From Pseudomonadota bacterium (GTDB lineage Bacteria > Pseudomonadota > Alphaproteobacteria > Sphingomonadales > Sphingomonadaceae), in contig JAEZCS010000047.1 in the NCBI GenBank assembly GCA_023433445.1, forward strand, positions 1 to 29,543: a stretch of DNA of 29,543 nucleotides. The letters are read 5' to 3'. Both the position numbers and the translations under genes were made by a program. Numbering within the stretch: the stretch's first letter is position 1; every line of letters begins with the position of its first letter. A model generated the notes under the pieces. It had not been told where the DNA came from. It searched no databases and was given only the letters and a program-made list of their open reading frames with translations. Below, in pieces: positions 28,189 to 29,543 of the stretch.

Positions 28189-29543
28189 GGGTTCCTTGAC
28201 ACGCTGGACGATGCTGCTGGCCAGTTTGGGCGCGACTTCTGCGAGATGATCGAAGTGCGTTTCGAAGGAAGCCATGCCCTGGCTCATGGATCGGACCTCC
28301 GCTTCCAGGCCTTGCAGCCCTGCTTCTGGCAGTAGCGCTTCTATCACGTCCCAGGCTGACCAGCCTTCACGGCTCGTCATGCGCAACATCTGGCCGCGTC
28401 GACTGGCGACGGCGGAGGTGATGCGGGAGGATGCCGAGCCGGGCGTCATGATCGTTACATGCGCAATCGGCTCCAGCAGATAGGGGGAAGCGGCGGCCAG
28501 TGCCTCGCTCATCGCGATACGCCCAGCCGTGCGAAAGGCTAGCTCGGAACTATCGACGCTATGGAATGAGCCATCCACCAACGTAGCCGCGACATCGACC
28601 ACCGGGAAACCGAGGGGACCTTTTGCGAGGGCGTCCTGTACGCCCTTTTCGACGGCGGGTATCCATTGTTTGGGAATGGCTCCGCCTGTAATCCGTTCGT
28701 CAAAGCGGATGCCTTCGCCGCGTTCCAGCGGATGCACCTCCAGCACGACATCGCCGAACTGGCCATGCCCGCCGGACTGCTTCTTATGCCGCCCGCGCTG
28801 CGTCACGGATTTGCGGACCGATTCCCGGTAGGCGATCGTTGGTTGCTGCACCGCGACGGACACGCCATAGCGGCGTTTGAGGCGGGCCAGCACAACGTTC
28901 AGATGCTCGTCACTCACGCCATGCAGCAGCGTTTCGCGCGATGCTTCGTCCTGGCTCCAATGGAGGGCATGATCCTCCTCGGCCAGCCGATTGAGCGCGG
29001 TGGACAGGCGCACCTCATCCTTGTGATCCTTGGCGGCAATGGCGATGGCACAGTTGGTGGCCGGGCGATCGGCGGGCAGAGCGTCACCACGGGGCCTGGC
29101 CGCAATGCCTATCAGATCGCCTGCCTTGGCCGTGTCCACTTTCGCAATGCCCAGCACCGCGCCTGGATCAGCGGAGGATATCTTGGCGGTGGCGCTGCCC
29201 TGAAGCGCGAACAGGCCGCCCGCGCGCAAGGCCTGACCCGCGCTATCCTGCAACTCGGCGCCGTCTGCCAGATTCCCGCCGAACAGTCGCGCAATGGCGA
29301 GACGGCCGACCGTGGCGGCATGGGAAATCTTCAGAACTTGCGCCGCCGGAAGGTCGATCCCGAGCCGCTCGGCAGTCTGGTCCGGTGAAGGCGTGTCGTG
29401 GCGCAGCATCTTGAGCAACCTGCGAATGCCAAAGCCATTGGCGGCGGAGCCGAACAGCACGGGCACGATGAGACCGCTCGCGGTCTCCTGCGCCAAATCG
29501 GCGAAGATGGTCTCAAGGCTTGGCTGCTCATCCGACAGAAGCT
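28183..29543 (-). CDS. EF-G-like translational GTPase, partial (N-terminal part outside the window)
   Basis: The frame is open to the right edge, so about 453 C-terminal residues are present and most of the G domain is missing. Visible in order are the end of the G domain (GLIVPVLFGSAANGFGIRRL), domain II (VLKISHAATVGRLAIARLFG), and domain III ending YGVSVAVQQPTIAYRESV. Domain IV has HKKQSGGHGQFGDV and GGAIPKQWIPAVEKGVQDAL, and domain V carries EPIAHVTIMTP and SRRGQMLRM. This domain order is that of elongation factor G. The divergent domain III suggests the second, EF-G-like paralogue found in many alphaproteobacteria rather than the canonical fusA product, which normally sits in the ribosomal str operon; no ribosomal gene is seen here. 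The apparent TTG start at 29496 is internal. Confidence 0.88.
   Translation of the reverse strand, partial: LLSDEQPSLETIFADLAQETASGLIVPVLFGSAANGFGIRRLLKMLRHDTPSPDQTAERLGIDLPAAQVLKISHAATVGRLAIARLFGGNLADGAELQDSAGQALRAGGLFALQGSATAKISSADPGAVLGIAKVDTAKAGDLIGIAARPRGDALPADRPATNCAIAIAAKDHKDEVRLSTALNRLAEEDHALHWSQDEASRETLLHGVSDEHLNVVLARLKRRYGVSVAVQQPTIAYRESVRKSVTQRGRHKKQSGGHGQFGDVVLEVHPLERGEGIRFDERITGGAIPKQWIPAVEKGVQDALAKGPLGFPVVDVAATLVDGSFHSVDSSELAFRTAGRIAMSEALAAASPYLLEPIAHVTIMTPGSASSRITSAVASRRGQMLRMTSREGWSAWDVIEALLPEAGLQGLEAEVRSMSQGMASFETHFDHLAEVAPKLASSIVQRVKEPA

Noticed and set aside
1..29543. Search for tRNA, rRNA, CRISPR arrays, insertion sequences, phage or plasmid genes.
   Set aside because: No cloverleaf-like segments, spaced direct repeats, transposase or integrase motifs were seen by eye; a covariance-model scan was not possible.

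Overview
The window looks like chromosomal DNA from a GC-rich alphaproteobacterium, most likely a sphingomonad (Sphingobium, Novosphingobium or Sphingomonas type). The support is indirect: a large TonB-dependent receptor with a DIIVTATR-type TonB box, a NodT/HlyD/RND efflux set under a TetR regulator, a pair of secreted alpha-L-rhamnosidase-type enzymes (the GH106 family was founded on a Sphingomonas enzyme), and many short-chain dehydrogenases. No tRNA, rRNA, CRISPR array, insertion sequence or phage gene was seen. The left and right edges cut through an AraC regulator and an EF-G-like gene.

Layout. 1-4.5 kb: an AraC-family regulator (+) converges on a TonB-dependent receptor (-); a TetR regulator lies behind the receptor on the same strand. 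4.5-10.3 kb: a tight three-gene efflux operon (+), outer-membrane lipoprotein, periplasmic adaptor lipoprotein and RND pump, transcribed away from the TetR gene across a near-perfect AT-rich palindrome and closed by a strong intrinsic terminator. 10.3-11.4 kb: a small secreted protein and a second TetR regulator (both -). 11.5-20.1 kb: a compact four-gene operon (+) of secreted hydrolases: GH3 beta-glucosidase-type, GH106-type, an HSL-family esterase, and GH78-type alpha-L-rhamnosidase. Gaps are 3 nt or less, or the genes overlap.

20.2-24.1 kb: a metabolic block of an NAD(P)-binding epimerase-like protein with a long C-terminal part (-), a VOC-fold protein (+), and two divergent short-chain dehydrogenases. 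24.2-28.2 kb: a secreted M20 amidohydrolase, the M3 oligopeptidase A homologue prlC and thioredoxin 2 (trxC), all +. The window ends in an EF-G-like translation factor (-), whose stop codon directly abuts that of trxC.

The most coherent system is the 8.5-kb hydrolase operon. Two unrelated rhamnosidase families, a beta-glucosidase and an esterase, all with signal peptides, would together strip rhamnose, glucose and acyl groups from a branched glycan or plant glycoside outside the cytoplasm. The substrate cannot be named from the sequence; rhamnosylated plant glucosides and sphingan-type exopolysaccharides are both reasonable. The divergently transcribed TetR gene is its most likely local regulator.
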